Below, one piece after another: positions 34,150 to 43,217 of a DNA stretch of 64,000 nucleotides (position 1 is its first letter; each line of letters opens with the position of its first letter). Under the pieces are notes generated by a model. The model saw nothing but the letters and a program-made list of their open reading frames with translations. It was not told the DNA's origin and did no database searches. The position numbers and the translations under genes are program-made. Source of the DNA: Clostridia bacterium (GTDB lineage Bacteria > Bacillota > Clostridia > Christensenellales > Borkfalkiaceae); assembly GCA_017623605.1 (NCBI GenBank), contig JAGAOR010000005.1, positions 1-64,000 of the forward strand. The letters run 5' to 3'.

Positions 34150-35031
34150 TTATTTGCTACGATCTAACACGTAGTCTACGAGCGCGTTTAAAAACGTAAC
34201 GTCGCCGTCAATCCCCTCCAAAACGGCGTGGCAATCTTTCGCGCACATATCCGCGCGGATCTTCGCCCCTTCTAAACCGTAAAGCTTAACGCAGGTTAGT
34301 TTATTTTCCGTTTCGTCCTTGCCCACCGTCTTGCCGAGTTTGGAAAAATCGCCCGTTACGTCGAGAATGTCATCCGTCATTTGGAATAACGCGCCTATCA
34401 ATTTCCCAAATTTTTCAAAGGGTAAATAATGATTATTTTCACTTAATAAACTTGCAATCATAACGGGCGCGAGTAAAAGTTTCCCCGTCTTATGCTCATA
34501 GATATACGCCAAATCTTTTTCCGTCGCTTCTTTTTGATTATCCGAACAGTCAAGATCGGCTGATTGCCCGGCGATCATACCGTATACACCCGCACATTCG
34601 TTTAAAAACTGCGAAGCTAAAACGTATTTTTCTCCTTTCAAACATTCGTTGAAGCAGATCGCGTACGCCTCGTTCAAAAGCGCGTCGCCCGCTAAAATCG
34701 CATTCGCTTCCCCAAACGCTTTGTGAGAGGACGGCTTTCCGCGCCGAAAATCGTCGTTATCCATAGCAGGAAGATCGTCGTGGACGAGAGAATAAGTATG
34801 AATCATTTCAAGTGCCAACGCAAAGGGAAGAATCTCTTCAACAGGCAAGGATAAAACCTCGGCGCAAGCCAAGGCAAGCACGGGACGAATCCGCTTTCCG
34901 CCGTTTTGCAGGCTGTATTTCATACTTTCCCCTAAAATTTCGGGTTTTGTTTGCAATTTACTTGCGTATTCGTTCAAATAATTTTCAAAAGTCGAAAGAT
35001 AGCTTTCGTAACGAAGATCAAAATCGGTCAA
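34150..35031 (-). CDS. ispA: Polyprenyl (farnesyl/geranyl) diphosphate synthase
   Basis: This 293-residue enzyme elongates isoprenoid diphosphates. The first aspartate-rich motif DDLPAMDNDD and the second, QMTDDILD, are intact. The start is TTG 35031, with AAGGAG 9 bases upstream; the folD stop lies between. Chain length cannot be read firmly, but family position and the neighbour dxs favour farnesyl diphosphate synthase. Confidence 0.94.
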   Translation of the reverse strand: MTDFDLRYESYLSTFENYLNEYASKLQTKPEILGESMKYSLQNGGKRIRPVLALACAEVLSLPVEEILPFALALEMIHTYSLVHDDLPAMDNDDFRRGKPSSHKAFGEANAILAGDALLNEAYAICFNECLKGEKYVLASQFLNECAGVYGMIAGQSADLDCSDNQKEATEKDLAYIYEHKTGKLLLAPVMIASLLSENNHYLPFEKFGKLIGALFQMTDDILDVTGDFSKLGKTVGKDETENKLTCVKLYGLEGAKIRADMCAKDCHAVLEGIDGDVTFLNALVDYVLDRSK

Positions 35032-35037
35032 TCTTTT

Positions 35038-35868
35038 TTACTCCTTCAACGTTGCAAGATACGTATTATACATTAACATAGTGATCGTCATTGGACCTAC
35101 GCCACCGGGAACGGGGGTAATACACGACGTTTTTTCTTTCACGTTTTCAAAATCGACGTCGCCACATAATTTCCCGTTTTCGTCTCGATTGATGCCCACG
35201 TCGATTACAACCGCGCCTTCTTTTACCATATCCGCAGTAACGAATTTTGCTTTTCCGATCGCGGATACTAAAATATCCGCTTCCTGACAAATCTCTTTCA
35301 GTCGCTGCGTTTTGCTGTGGCATACAGTTACTGTGGCGTTTGCATTCAAAAGCAACATAGCCATAGGCTTTCCGACGGTATCGCTACGCCCAAGCACTAC
35401 CGCGCGTTGCCCCGAAATCTCAACGCCCTCGTTTTCGAGAATTTTCATAACGCCAAGTGGTGTACACGCCACTACGCGTTCCTTATGTAAGGTTAAAAGC
35501 CCGAGATTTTCCGCCGAAAAACCGTCCACGTCTTTCTCTACGGGTATATGCGCCATTGCCGAATCCGCGTTTAGCCCCTTGGGAAGCGGTAATTGCAATA
35601 AAATCCCGTTAATTTCGGGGTTTGCCGCAAGCTTGTCCAACAGATCCTCTACCTGCTTTTGCGTTGCCGTTTCAGGCAACTCGTAAGCGTAAGAACGAAT
35701 ACCGATTTCCCCGCAAGCTTTAATTTTATTGCGTACGTAAATTTGAGAAGCGGGATCGTTTCCTACGATCACGACCGCAAGCCCCGGCTCTTTTGGGAGC
35801 GCGCCGATCTTCTCTTTTAATTCCTCGCGAAGTCTTGCGGCAAGGGCTTTTCCGTCAACAATCTTCAT
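35038..35868 (-). CDS. folD: Methylenetetrahydrofolate dehydrogenase/cyclohydrolase
   Basis: This 276-residue bifunctional enzyme interconverts 5,10-methylene- and 10-formyl-tetrahydrofolate. The motifs YVRNKIKACGEIGI, LLQLPLPKGL, VVLGRSDTVGKPMAMLL and TPVPGGVGPMTITML are clear. The start is ATG 35868, with TTGGAG upstream, overlapping nusB by 14 bases. In most Firmicutes xseA and xseB lie between folD and ispA; here only 6 bases separate the two genes. Confidence 0.97.
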   Translation of the reverse strand: MKIVDGKALAARLREELKEKIGALPKEPGLAVVIVGNDPASQIYVRNKIKACGEIGIRSYAYELPETATQKQVEDLLDKLAANPEINGILLQLPLPKGLNADSAMAHIPVEKDVDGFSAENLGLLTLHKERVVACTPLGVMKILENEGVEISGQRAVVLGRSDTVGKPMAMLLLNANATVTVCHSKTQRLKEICQEADILVSAIGKAKFVTADMVKEGAVVIDVGINRDENGKLCGDVDFENVKEKTSCITPVPGGVGPMTITMLMYNTYLATLKE

Positions 35869-36277
35869 TCGTTTCTCCAACCTTTTTATTGATAACGCCA
35901 GAAAGAACGCCGTTTACGAAATCCGCACTCCGTTCCGTCGAATATTTTCTGGCAAGCCCCGTGGCTTCGGAAACGGAAACGACGGGCGGAATATCGTCGA
36001 AATATTTAATCTCCGCCATCGCGATCAATAAAATACTTTTATCCGTGGGATTGATTCTATTTTCCATATAATGATGACACGCTTCCTCAATACCGGCAAT
36101 CAATTCCGCGCGATGCGCCTCGACCGTCGTGATTAACGCGTTCGCAAAGGATAAATCGTCCTCTTTTTCGAGCTTAAATCTTTTAAATACTTTCTTCTTT
36201 AAGGCTTGGACATAATCGGTGTTGAATTGCTGTGCAAAAACGATATTCAACGCCGCTTCTCTGGCTGCATTTCTCAT
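35855..36277 (-). CDS. nusB: Transcription antitermination factor NusB
   Basis: This 140-residue all-helical protein binds boxA RNA with NusE in rRNA antitermination. The N-terminal MRNAAREAALNIVFAQQFN and the C-terminal EATGLARKYSTERSADFVNGVL are family hallmarks. A GGAGAGG ribosome site precedes the ATG. The gene lies between the Asp23-family gene and folD. Confidence 0.95.
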   Translation of the reverse strand: MRNAAREAALNIVFAQQFNTDYVQALKKKVFKRFKLEKEDDLSFANALITTVEAHRAELIAGIEEACHHYMENRINPTDKSILLIAMAEIKYFDDIPPVVSVSEATGLARKYSTERSADFVNGVLSGVINKKVGETNEDC

Positions 36278-36349
36278 AAACCTCTCCGTACGTCTTCTTG
36301 TATAATGCGACGAAACCCCTCGTGCTACGAAGGGTATTCGCCGATAAAG

Positions 36350-36730
36350 TTATTCGTTTTCTTCGCTATGTTCCTCTTCTTCCTTTTCAACAGCTTCTGC
36401 GGACGCAGTATCTTCAAAAAGGACGTCTTGAATGTGCACGTCTACCGCGGCAACTTTATAGCGCGTCATATTTTCTACGTTTTGCTTAATGGATTGTTGA
36501 ATTCGATAAGCGAGCTCGGGCACGTTATATCCGTATTTAACGACAACGGAAACGTCCGCGTAAATGCCGTCTTTTTCAAGAAACAGGGAAATGCCGCTTT
36601 TTTTACCCTGCAAAGGCAACGCCCCCTCGACCTCCGCCACCGCCAACGCGACGATATTTTGTACAATACCTGCATTGTACACGACTTTACCGCTTTGATT
36701 ATCTTTCGAATTTAATCGGATGTTAAACAT
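36350..36730 (-). CDS. Asp23/Gls24 family envelope stress protein
   Basis: This 126-residue protein of the Asp23 (YloU/YqhY-like) family has the core VVYNAGIVQNIVALAVAEVEG and an acidic C-terminal tail (EAVEKEEEEHSEENE). YqhY in Bacillus sits in this same position before nusB and is linked to control of acetyl-CoA carboxylase and lipid synthesis. It is the first gene of the cluster running to recN and has a promoter at 36763-36791 and an AAGGAG site. Confidence 0.93.
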   Translation of the reverse strand: MFNIRLNSKDNQSGKVVYNAGIVQNIVALAVAEVEGALPLQGKKSGISLFLEKDGIYADVSVVVKYGYNVPELAYRIQQSIKQNVENMTRYKVAAVDVHIQDVLFEDTASAEAVEKEEEEHSEENE

Positions 36731-36762
36731 TCAAAAAGATCTCCTTATTTTCTCTCCATTCT

Positions 36763-36791
36763 ATTATAGCACATCTTTTTGAATATTTCTA
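36763..36791 (-). promoter_or_regulatory. Promoter of the Asp23-recN cluster
   Basis: On the minus strand there is an extended -10 TGCTATAAT (hexamer 36763-36768), with a weak -35 TAGAAA (36786-36791) 17 bases upstream. Confidence 0.6.
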
Positions 36792-36821
36792 CTATTTTGA
36801 CAATATTTTCTCCGCTTTTTT

Positions 36822-37310
36822 TTAGCTTTCCGCATAAACGGGCATAATAATAATATTTCCCGCGACGATTCCCGTTTCGTTTTTCATCATATTATAGATC
36901 GAAAGCGCCGTGTCGTAATTGAGTTCTGCCGAATTGATAAACACGTTTACGTTATCCGAATCAGTAGACACCGCTACGACTGCATCGGAAAAACCGAGCG
37001 ATTTTACCATATTTTCCAAAATGAGCTCCTGTTCCATCGCCGATACGATCTCCATTTTCATATCCGTCGCCGCCTCGTACTTCTCGTCGCCCGCCTCATA
37101 AAGCGCGATCACGCTATCGAGTTGCACAAGCTCCTCATTACGGGTAGACGTACGCTCCGAACGGTAGGTCGTGAAATAATTCGCCGTCGTAACGCCGCCG
37201 TCGGCGGAAGTCGTTTCGCTCGTATTTGCGAGCACGAAATTGAACACGGCTGTTGCTGCAAGCAACGCTACCAAAGACGACATAACCACAATTTTCTTTT
37301 TGTTTGACAT
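36822..37310 (-). CDS. spoIIIAH: Stage III sporulation protein AH
   Basis: This 162-residue protein has one N-terminal membrane helix (VVMSSLVALLAATAVFNFVL) and a YscJ/FliF-like ring-forming domain. In Bacillus it meets SpoIIQ across the forespore envelope to form the feeding-tube channel. It is the last gene of the spoIIIA operon. It is shorter than the Bacillus protein (about 218) but keeps the conserved C-terminal region with NVFINSAELNYDTALSI. Confidence 0.93.
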   Translation of the reverse strand: MSNKKKIVVMSSLVALLAATAVFNFVLANTSETTSADGGVTTANYFTTYRSERTSTRNEELVQLDSVIALYEAGDEKYEAATDMKMEIVSAMEQELILENMVKSLGFSDAVVAVSTDSDNVNVFINSAELNYDTALSIYNMMKNETGIVAGNIIIMPVYAES

Positions 37311-37325
37311 AATTTTATCTCCTTT

Positions 37326-37715
37326 TTACTCTTTTTTTAAATAAATTTTCACCGCTTTTTCTTCCGTTCCAAGCGCCGCGGCAACCGCCTCGCGGACGTT
37401 GATCACCACTTGCAGATCTCTCGCCCCCTCACACACGACGACAACGCTTTGGACGCCTTCTTCCGTTTCGCAAATCATAACGTTTGCATCACCCACACCG
37501 TCTATTTCTTCTAATAAACGGCTAATTTTTTGTTCGCTCTCACTTCCAGAAACGGCACTTGCCGCCTCTTCGTCCTCGTTTGTATAAAATATTTTCCAAG
37601 CCGCGAAAAGCAACGCAAACGCCAACACGGAAAGCAAAAATATATCTTTCAATCTTCCGTCTATCCTCGTTCGCCTTTCAGGCGGCAACGCTTTTTTTTC
37701 TACAATCTTATTCAA
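37326..37715 (-). CDS. spoIIIAG: Stage III sporulation protein AG
   Basis: This 129-residue channel component has an N-terminal membrane helix (DIFLLSVLAFALLFAAW) and the ring-building domain seen around ISRLLEEIDGVGDANVMI. It is shorter than Bacillus SpoIIIAG (about 229). It starts at TTG 37715 with GAGGTG upstream, overlapping the end of spoIIIAF by 8 bases. Confidence 0.92.
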   Translation of the reverse strand: MNKIVEKKALPPERRTRIDGRLKDIFLLSVLAFALLFAAWKIFYTNEDEEAASAVSGSESEQKISRLLEEIDGVGDANVMICETEEGVQSVVVVCEGARDLQVVINVREAVAAALGTEEKAVKIYLKKE

Positions 37716-38166
37716 TCAACACCTCGCTACAATAGTTTTTCGTTAGGTATTCCCACATAGCCGTTTTATCCTCCCCGTTTTCGGTTTTGACGATTATTCT
37801 TACAATTTTAATTTCATCTAATTCGTATTGCCAATTAAGCGTAACGCTCGTTTGCACGGAAAATTTTTCTTTGAGTTCCGCTTCAATCGCTTGCGCCGTA
37901 GCGCGTACTCGCATTTCACAGTAATATTTTATGAAGTCCTCGTCCGTTTCTATGACTGTTTGTAAAAAATTCGTTTGCGTATTTTCATTTTTTTCGTCGG
38001 ATCTTTCCGAATTTAGATAAGCGGGTATTGGAGCGACGATCGCCAAAAGACAAGCTGATTTCGTAACCGCTTTGATAATACCCGACGTTTTTCCTTCGGG
38101 GGCGATCGCCGTAAGTACCGCCGCAAGCAACACCGTTCCGATTACGCTTAATAAATATCCGTTCAA
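37708..38166 (-). CDS. spoIIIAF: Stage III sporulation protein AF
   Basis: This 152-residue protein starts with two hydrophobic segments (LLSVIGTVLLAAVLTAI and SACLLAIVAPI) and ends with a soluble domain. I place the start at TTG 38166, which overlaps the spoIIIAE stop as TTGA and has GGAGG 7 bases upstream. The frame is open further into spoIIIAE but without a membrane-compatible start. It is part of the mother-cell SpoIIIA channel. Confidence 0.9.
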   Translation of the reverse strand: MNGYLLSVIGTVLLAAVLTAIAPEGKTSGIIKAVTKSACLLAIVAPIPAYLNSERSDEKNENTQTNFLQTVIETDEDFIKYYCEMRVRATAQAIEAELKEKFSVQTSVTLNWQYELDEIKIVRIIVKTENGEDKTAMWEYLTKNYCSEVLIE

Positions 38167-39350
38167 AATAGTGCCTCCGAGGACGATACGATTAAAACTA
38201 TTGATATGAAATATAAAAAAGCCGTAAAGAGTAAACCTGCCGTGCAATAATGCAGATTATCCGCCGTTTCTCCAAGAAAATCCGAAATGCGACTATCTCC
38301 GAATGGTTGCGTGATCGCGGCGGTAAATCGTAATAACAAATTTACTGAAATCAAAGTAACGATTGGCTCAAAAAGAACGGAAATCATTAAAAATATACTC
38401 ATACTGCCAAGTGAATTTTTAATTAAAATACTTCCCGCCACGGCAAGGTCGAAGCCGCCTGATAAAAACCCTCCGACGATTGGGATTCCACTACCGATTG
38501 CGTATTTCGCCGCCCTCCGCACCACACCGTCGTAGGTTGCGGACGTCAGACCTTGCAAGGTAAAGAATAAACCGAATACGGAAACGCTAACGCCGATCAC
38601 CCATTTATTTATGCTTTTAAAAAACGAGCAAAATTTACTAATTTTTAATTCTTTCGTCAAATTTCCCGCCATAGAAAACGAAACGATTGCTACGGTCAGA
38701 GGGAAAACGACGGAAGTAATTAAAGACACGATCGTGTTAGAGAAAAAGGCAACCGCAGGGCGACACATTGCCACCGATAGCGTTCCACCGCTTGCCGCCA
38801 TAAGTGTTAGAAGTAAAGGATATACGAGCTGCATTTGTTTTTGCATTTGCGATACGCTACTAAACGTTTTTTCAAAACATTCAATTAAAACGCCGATGAG
38901 TGGTATTAACGCCGCCGCGTAGCTAATTAAAAAAATCATATTCGCCGCCGTACCCGAAGCCGAACTGCTTTTTAAAGTGGAAATCAGTCCTGAAAGCAAC
39001 GTAATCGCCGCAATACAGGCAAACGCGGGCAATAATTCCCCTACGTTTTCAAATAGAACTCTTACGATTTCCCGACCGAAATTTTCATAATCGAAACTTT
39101 CACCTTTGATATAATCAACGAGCCGCTCTGCCACACTTTCCCCTGAAAACGCACCAATGGAAGCGACGTATTCCTCTAACGCTTGCAGATCTAATTCCCC
39201 AATCAATTCCAAAACGCTCTCCCCAAGCGCTTCTTCCGTTTTCCCGATTTCTCCCTCCGCCGCGGCTGGTACATTATCAATAGAAATGGGCGTGCATAAA
39301 CGTATAATCAAAAATAAAAAGAAAACCAGCCATATTACTTTTCTTTTCAT
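38163..39350 (-). CDS. spoIIIAE: Stage III sporulation protein AE
   Basis: This 395-residue polytopic membrane protein is the largest integral component of the SpoIIIA complex. It has an N-terminal signal-like segment (VIWLVFFLFLIIRLC) and at least six further hydrophobic helices. Conserved stretches include GLTSATYDGVVRRAAKYA and IPIVGGFLSGGFDLAVAGS. Its ATG overlaps the spoIIIAD stop (ATGA). Confidence 0.95.
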   Translation of the reverse strand: MKRKVIWLVFFLFLIIRLCTPISIDNVPAAAEGEIGKTEEALGESVLELIGELDLQALEEYVASIGAFSGESVAERLVDYIKGESFDYENFGREIVRVLFENVGELLPAFACIAAITLLSGLISTLKSSSASGTAANMIFLISYAAALIPLIGVLIECFEKTFSSVSQMQKQMQLVYPLLLTLMAASGGTLSVAMCRPAVAFFSNTIVSLITSVVFPLTVAIVSFSMAGNLTKELKISKFCSFFKSINKWVIGVSVSVFGLFFTLQGLTSATYDGVVRRAAKYAIGSGIPIVGGFLSGGFDLAVAGSILIKNSLGSMSIFLMISVLFEPIVTLISVNLLLRFTAAITQPFGDSRISDFLGETADNLHYCTAGLLFTAFLYFISIVLIVSSSEALF

Positions 39351-39739
39351 ACGAGCTTTAAAAATCCTTGTACGAGAGTGAGTAAACTTTCAATGACGGG
39401 TAAAGACAGCATAACGATCGTAATTTTGCCCGCAAGCGTTACCTTGTCCGCAACGGCGTGGCTTCCAAAATCGTTTAATATTCCCGCCCCAAATTCGGTG
39501 ATATACCCCACGCCTACGATTTTTAAAAGTATTTTTAAAAGTCCGTTTTCAACGCCCGTCATTTGTGAGATCGTTGCAAAAACGAGGAGGGTGTTTTGCA
39601 ATGCGTCCACGATAAAAAGCAGGATCACGATAACGCCTGTAACCGTTACGGCAAAAGACAATTCGGGCTTCGTGCCCTTCAATAAAACGGAAGTGATCGC
39701 CGTTATAAACGCCACGCCGATAATTTTCAATATTTCCAT
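39347..39739 (-). CDS. spoIIIAD: Stage III sporulation protein AD
   Basis: This 130-residue protein with several membrane helices belongs to the SpoIIIAC/AD family (IIGVAFITAITSVLLKGTKPE, cited in part: IGVAFITAITSVLLKG). It lies 8 bases after spoIIIAC and overlaps spoIIIAE by 4 bases. A small integral part of the mother-cell channel. Confidence 0.94.
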   Translation of the reverse strand: MEILKIIGVAFITAITSVLLKGTKPELSFAVTVTGVIVILLFIVDALQNTLLVFATISQMTGVENGLLKILLKIVGVGYITEFGAGILNDFGSHAVADKVTLAGKITIVMLSLPVIESLLTLVQGFLKLV

Positions 39740-39747
39740 TTTTCACC

Positions 39748-39948
39748 TCACCACGATAGCCCGAAAATCGTTTTTATTTCTTGGAATAAATCCCCGATCA
39801 TACCAACCACGACAGCTAATACGATCACGAGCCCTACGATACTCACGAGCGTTGCTATATCGTCGCGATCTGATTTTTTAAGTATTTGGCAAATTACCGT
39901 GATGATGATCCCGATCGCCGCCATTTTAAACAGTATGCTTATATCCAT
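39748..39948 (-). CDS. spoIIIAC: Stage III sporulation protein AC
   Basis: This 66-residue protein has two membrane helices (IGIIITVICQIL and LVSIVGLVIVLAVVVGMI) joined by the conserved KKSDRDDIATLV loop, which marks SpoIIIAC. Standard position between spoIIIAB and spoIIIAD. Confidence 0.95.
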   Translation of the reverse strand: MDISILFKMAAIGIIITVICQILKKSDRDDIATLVSIVGLVIVLAVVVGMIGDLFQEIKTIFGLSW

Positions 39949-39967
39949 AACGCACGCTCTCCGCCTT

Positions 39968-40462
39968 TTATATAATCAATATCAGTATCAATAAACCGCA
40001 TAAAAATCCAAGTTTTATGTATAAATCTCCATATTTTTTACAATCGTTTTCCGCGTTTGTTTGTAGTTTTGCAAGCCGCTCTTTTTCCGCAGAAAAGTAC
40101 GTCTTTTGCGAGGCACTATCCCCCTTTCCAAGCATTCGGAAATAATCTTCAACTACGCTCTTTTCCTCGTCAGTTAAAAACTCAAACCCTACGAACGAAA
40201 ACGCTTTTTCGGGATTTTGCGAAAGCTCGTCGAGCTCGAATATAAAATTTTGTAAAAAATCTTGAAATTCTCCTTTGTAAACGTATTTAGAAACGAATTC
40301 TCCAAGCGGACGGCGATAATAGGATATTTCACTTAAAAAGCGTTCGTTAAATTCTTTTAATTGGACAAAAAACAGCTTGCGCTTGCGGTATTTTTTAGAA
40401 AGCACAAATCCGCAATAGCTTGTAAACGCTACGATTGCGATCCCTAAAAGAAACTTGACCAT
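39968..40462 (-). CDS. spoIIIAB: Stage III sporulation protein AB
   Basis: This 164-residue protein has N- and C-terminal hydrophobic segments (FLLGIAIVAFTSYCGFVL and LGFLCGLLILILI) around a soluble helical region, with the GKGDSASQKTYF loop typical of SpoIIIAB and resemblance to GspF-type secretion proteins. It directly abuts spoIIIAA. Confidence 0.93.
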   Translation of the reverse strand: MVKFLLGIAIVAFTSYCGFVLSKKYRKRKLFFVQLKEFNERFLSEISYYRRPLGEFVSKYVYKGEFQDFLQNFIFELDELSQNPEKAFSFVGFEFLTDEEKSVVEDYFRMLGKGDSASQKTYFSAEKERLAKLQTNAENDCKKYGDLYIKLGFLCGLLILILII

Positions 40463-41317
40463 TTATCCCCTCTCCCGTCCATTTTCGTCGAAAACGCCTT
40501 TAATTTTTCCGATCTCTCGTTCGTCTAATACGACGTAACGCTCGAATAATCCAAAAAACGGTTCGCGAATATGTGCCATTTCCGAAAAATGCGCAGAAGC
40601 GATAACGTGAACGCCCGCAAAAATCGCTTTTTCGATTGCATTACAATCCCCCGCGGAAAGCTCGTCCGTAATCATAATATCAGGGCGCATCGCCCGAATT
40701 CCCGCTTCAAACGCCGTTGCTTTATCGGCAAATTTTAACACGTCGCAAGCGTTTCCCATATTCCCCGCTGAAATTTCTCCGCGCTCGTCGCAAACGAGAA
40801 TATTTTTTTTCGTTTTTTCGCTCAAAATCCTGCTCAAATCCCGTAATATCGTCGTTTTTCCAAGCCCCGGCGAAGAAACGATCAAAATATTTCTTATTCG
40901 ATCCCGCATACAACGTTGATAAACTTGCGCACCACAACCCACCACTTCGTGTGGCACACGTATACAAATCGAGCTAAAATTGCGAAGCGCAAGCGGTTGT
41001 CCTTTTTCAAATACGTATTCCCCCGCCAAACCGATTCTTTCACCGCTTGCCGCCGTTAAATACCCCCGTTTGATTTGCTCCTCCACCGAATAAACGGAAT
41101 ATTTCCCTGCGCGAAACACACAATTTGCGATTTCCTCCATATCGCACCGCACGGCGTTTTCCTCGCGTTCCGTTAAACCGTATTCGCTTAAATACCGATA
41201 TTCCCCCGCATAATTTATCGTCGTAGGTTTATCGGCACGTAAACGTATTTCATATACCCGTTCTATATTCAACCGACGAAGCCCGTCTTTTACGTTTTTC
41301 GGCAAAAATTCAAGCAT
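40463..41317 (-). CDS. spoIIIAA: Stage III sporulation protein AA (ATPase)
   Basis: This 284-residue cytoplasmic ATPase is related to secretion ATPases. Walker A is SSPGLGKTT, with VCDERGEISA and a Walker B-like region in RPDIMITDEL. It is the first gene of the operon, which should be mother-cell specific (sigma-E). No Shine-Dalgarno precedes the ATG. A sigma-E-like -10 (CATATAGT) ends 8 bases before the ATG, so the transcript may be leaderless. Confidence 0.94.
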   Translation of the reverse strand: MLEFLPKNVKDGLRRLNIERVYEIRLRADKPTTINYAGEYRYLSEYGLTEREENAVRCDMEEIANCVFRAGKYSVYSVEEQIKRGYLTAASGERIGLAGEYVFEKGQPLALRNFSSICIRVPHEVVGCGAQVYQRCMRDRIRNILIVSSPGLGKTTILRDLSRILSEKTKKNILVCDERGEISAGNMGNACDVLKFADKATAFEAGIRAMRPDIMITDELSAGDCNAIEKAIFAGVHVIASAHFSEMAHIREPFFGLFERYVVLDEREIGKIKGVFDENGRERG

Positions 41318-41324
41318 GTGTTAT

Positions 41325-41353
41325 ACTATATGCTTCGGCTTGTCCGATTAGAA
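41325..41353 (-). promoter_or_regulatory. Possible sigma-E promoter of the spoIIIA operon
   Basis: On the minus strand CATATAGT (near 41325-41332) resembles the sigma-E -10 CATACAMT, with TTCTAAT 14 bases upstream as a weak -35. It ends just before the spoIIIAA start codon. Confidence 0.3.
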
Positions 41354-41354
41354 C

Positions 41355-41390
41355 GAAAAAAACGCCTTTCTTTCGAAAGACGCTTTTTTA
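41355..41390 (-). terminator. Terminator of htpG
   Basis: A-rich and T-rich arms with AAGCGTCTTTC against CTTTC..CGTTT form an imperfect hairpin with A/T runs on both sides, downstream of htpG on the minus strand. Confidence 0.6.
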
Positions 41391-41402
41391 TGTGTGTTAT
41401 TT

Positions 41403-43217
41403 TTATTTGCTATAATCAAACAGAAGTTCTGCGCTCTTTTCCAAGAAATCGGAAAGCTCTTCGGGGGAAAGTTTTTTATATGAAAGCATTGCCAAATAAT
41501 AAATTTGGTCCACGATAAACTTTTGCTTCTCTTCCGTTTGTTTCAAAAGCCCTGAAACGACGGGATTCGTAAGGTTCAAAACCAGTGTGGCGTTTTTTGC
41601 AGGATCAATCTCTTCCATACCGTAAAAACCGTTCATTTCCGACATTCTACGCATAAATTCTTCCACGTTGACGATGGCGGGCACTTTTCCACTCTTGAAT
41701 TTTTCTGCTTTCACGGTGATATTCTCTTTACCAAGATGCTTTTTCACCGCTTCGATCAATTCTTTATGCTCGTCTTCTTTTACGTCTTCGCCGACTTTAA
41801 GTGCCCCGTCAATATCCGCGTCAATGCGTACGAAACGGCATTTTTTCGGATTTTTATATTCGATAAAACTGATAAAATGTGGATCTATATACGTATCGCA
41901 AACGAGCGCGTCCAAGCCGGCGTCCTTGAACATAGAGATATACTGTGCCTGTTGCGCTTCATCGGATGCATAATAAATCGCTTTCGGTTGCGCGGTTTCC
42001 TCCGTGGTTTCTTCGCCGAAATATTCGGTGAGAGGCGTATATTCCCCGCTCAAATTTTTATAAATGATGATTTTTTGTACTTTCTCGTAAAAATCCTCGT
42101 CTTTTAAGCAACCGAATTTGATAAACGTTGCAATATCTTTCCAACAGTTTTCAAAACGCGCACGATCGGTGTTGAACAAAGAAGTTAATTTATCCGCAAC
42201 TTTCTTCGTGATATGTTTGGAAATTTTTTGTACCTGTTTATCGTTTTGCAGAAAGCTTCTCGAAACGTTGAGCGGAATATCTGGACAATCAATCACCCCG
42301 TTTAATAGCATTAAAAATTCGGGGATTACTTCTTTAATGTTATCCGCAATGAAAACCTGATTGCAGTACAGCTTTACTTGCCCTTTTTCCAACTGAATTT
42401 GTTGTTTCTTTACCTGCGGGAAATACAAAATACCTTTCAAACGGAACGGATATTCCATATTTAAATGTATCCAAAACAACGGCTCGTTAAAGTCCATAAA
42501 GGTGTCGCGGTAAAAATTTTTATATTCCTCGTCGGTACACTCTTTCGGATCTTTCAAATACAGCGGCGTATTTACGTTAATCGGCTTGTCCTTTTCATCG
42601 CCCTTGGGATTAAGATAAATATCAAACGGCATAAACGAGCAATATTTACGAAGTAATTCACGAACGGTGTGTTCTTTGAGGAAATCTTCCTCACCCTCCG
42701 CAATATGCATAACAATTTTCGTGCCGCGCCCCGACTTTTCCGTGTCTGACAACGTATACGTTGCATTTCCGTCCGATTCCCACTTCACGGCAGGTTCGTC
42801 TTTATAGCTTTTCGTATAAATTTCCACGTTTTTAGATACCATATAAGCGGAATAGAAGCCTAAACCGAAATGTCCGATAATACCGTCGCCGGAAGCTTTT
42901 TCATATTTTTGCAAGAAGTCTTCCGCACCCGAAAACGCGATTTGCGTGATGTATTTCTCCACTTCTTCCGCCGTCATACCAATACCGTTATCTTCCACGG
43001 TAAGCGTTTTGGCGTTTTCGTCCGTCGTTACGACGATTTTATAGTTTTCTTCCCTTTCCGCCTCTCCCATTTCCGCGAGCTTTTTATGCTTGGTGATCGC
43101 GTCGATACCATTCGCTACAATCTCTCGAAGAAAAATATCCTTGTCTGAATAAAGCCATTTTTTAATAATCGGCATCATATTTTCGCTGGAAATTTTAATT
43201 TTACCTTTTTTGCTCAT
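41403..43217 (-). CDS. htpG: Hsp90-family chaperone HtpG
   Basis: This 604-residue protein has the N-terminal GHKL ATPase with the Asn motif in REIVANGIDAITK, DNGIGMTAEE and GHFGLGFYSAYMV. The middle domain has NVSRSFLQNDKQVQKI with the ATP-contacting arginine. The N-terminal motif VANGIDA differs from the common ISNASDA, and GHFGLG from GQFGVG, but key residues stay. The AAGGAG ribosome site is good. No CIRCE element is seen upstream. Confidence 0.95.
   Translation of the reverse strand: MSKKGKIKISSENMMPIIKKWLYSDKDIFLREIVANGIDAITKHKKLAEMGEAEREENYKIVVTTDENAKTLTVEDNGIGMTAEEVEKYITQIAFSGAEDFLQKYEKASGDGIIGHFGLGFYSAYMVSKNVEIYTKSYKDEPAVKWESDGNATYTLSDTEKSGRGTKIVMHIAEGEEDFLKEHTVRELLRKYCSFMPFDIYLNPKGDEKDKPINVNTPLYLKDPKECTDEEYKNFYRDTFMDFNEPLFWIHLNMEYPFRLKGILYFPQVKKQQIQLEKGQVKLYCNQVFIADNIKEVIPEFLMLLNGVIDCPDIPLNVSRSFLQNDKQVQKISKHITKKVADKLTSLFNTDRARFENCWKDIATFIKFGCLKDEDFYEKVQKIIIYKNLSGEYTPLTEYFGEETTEETAQPKAIYYASDEAQQAQYISMFKDAGLDALVCDTYIDPHFISFIEYKNPKKCRFVRIDADIDGALKVGEDVKEDEHKELIEAVKKHLGKENITVKAEKFKSGKVPAIVNVEEFMRRMSEMNGFYGMEEIDPAKNATLVLNLTNPVVSGLLKQTEEKQKFIVDQIYYLAMLSYKKLSPEELSDFLEKSAELLFDYSK

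Noticed and set aside
41318..41518. Plus-strand frame beginning in the spoIIIAA-htpG gap
   Set aside because: It runs into htpG on the opposite strand and covers a terminator; no ribosome site or family resemblance.
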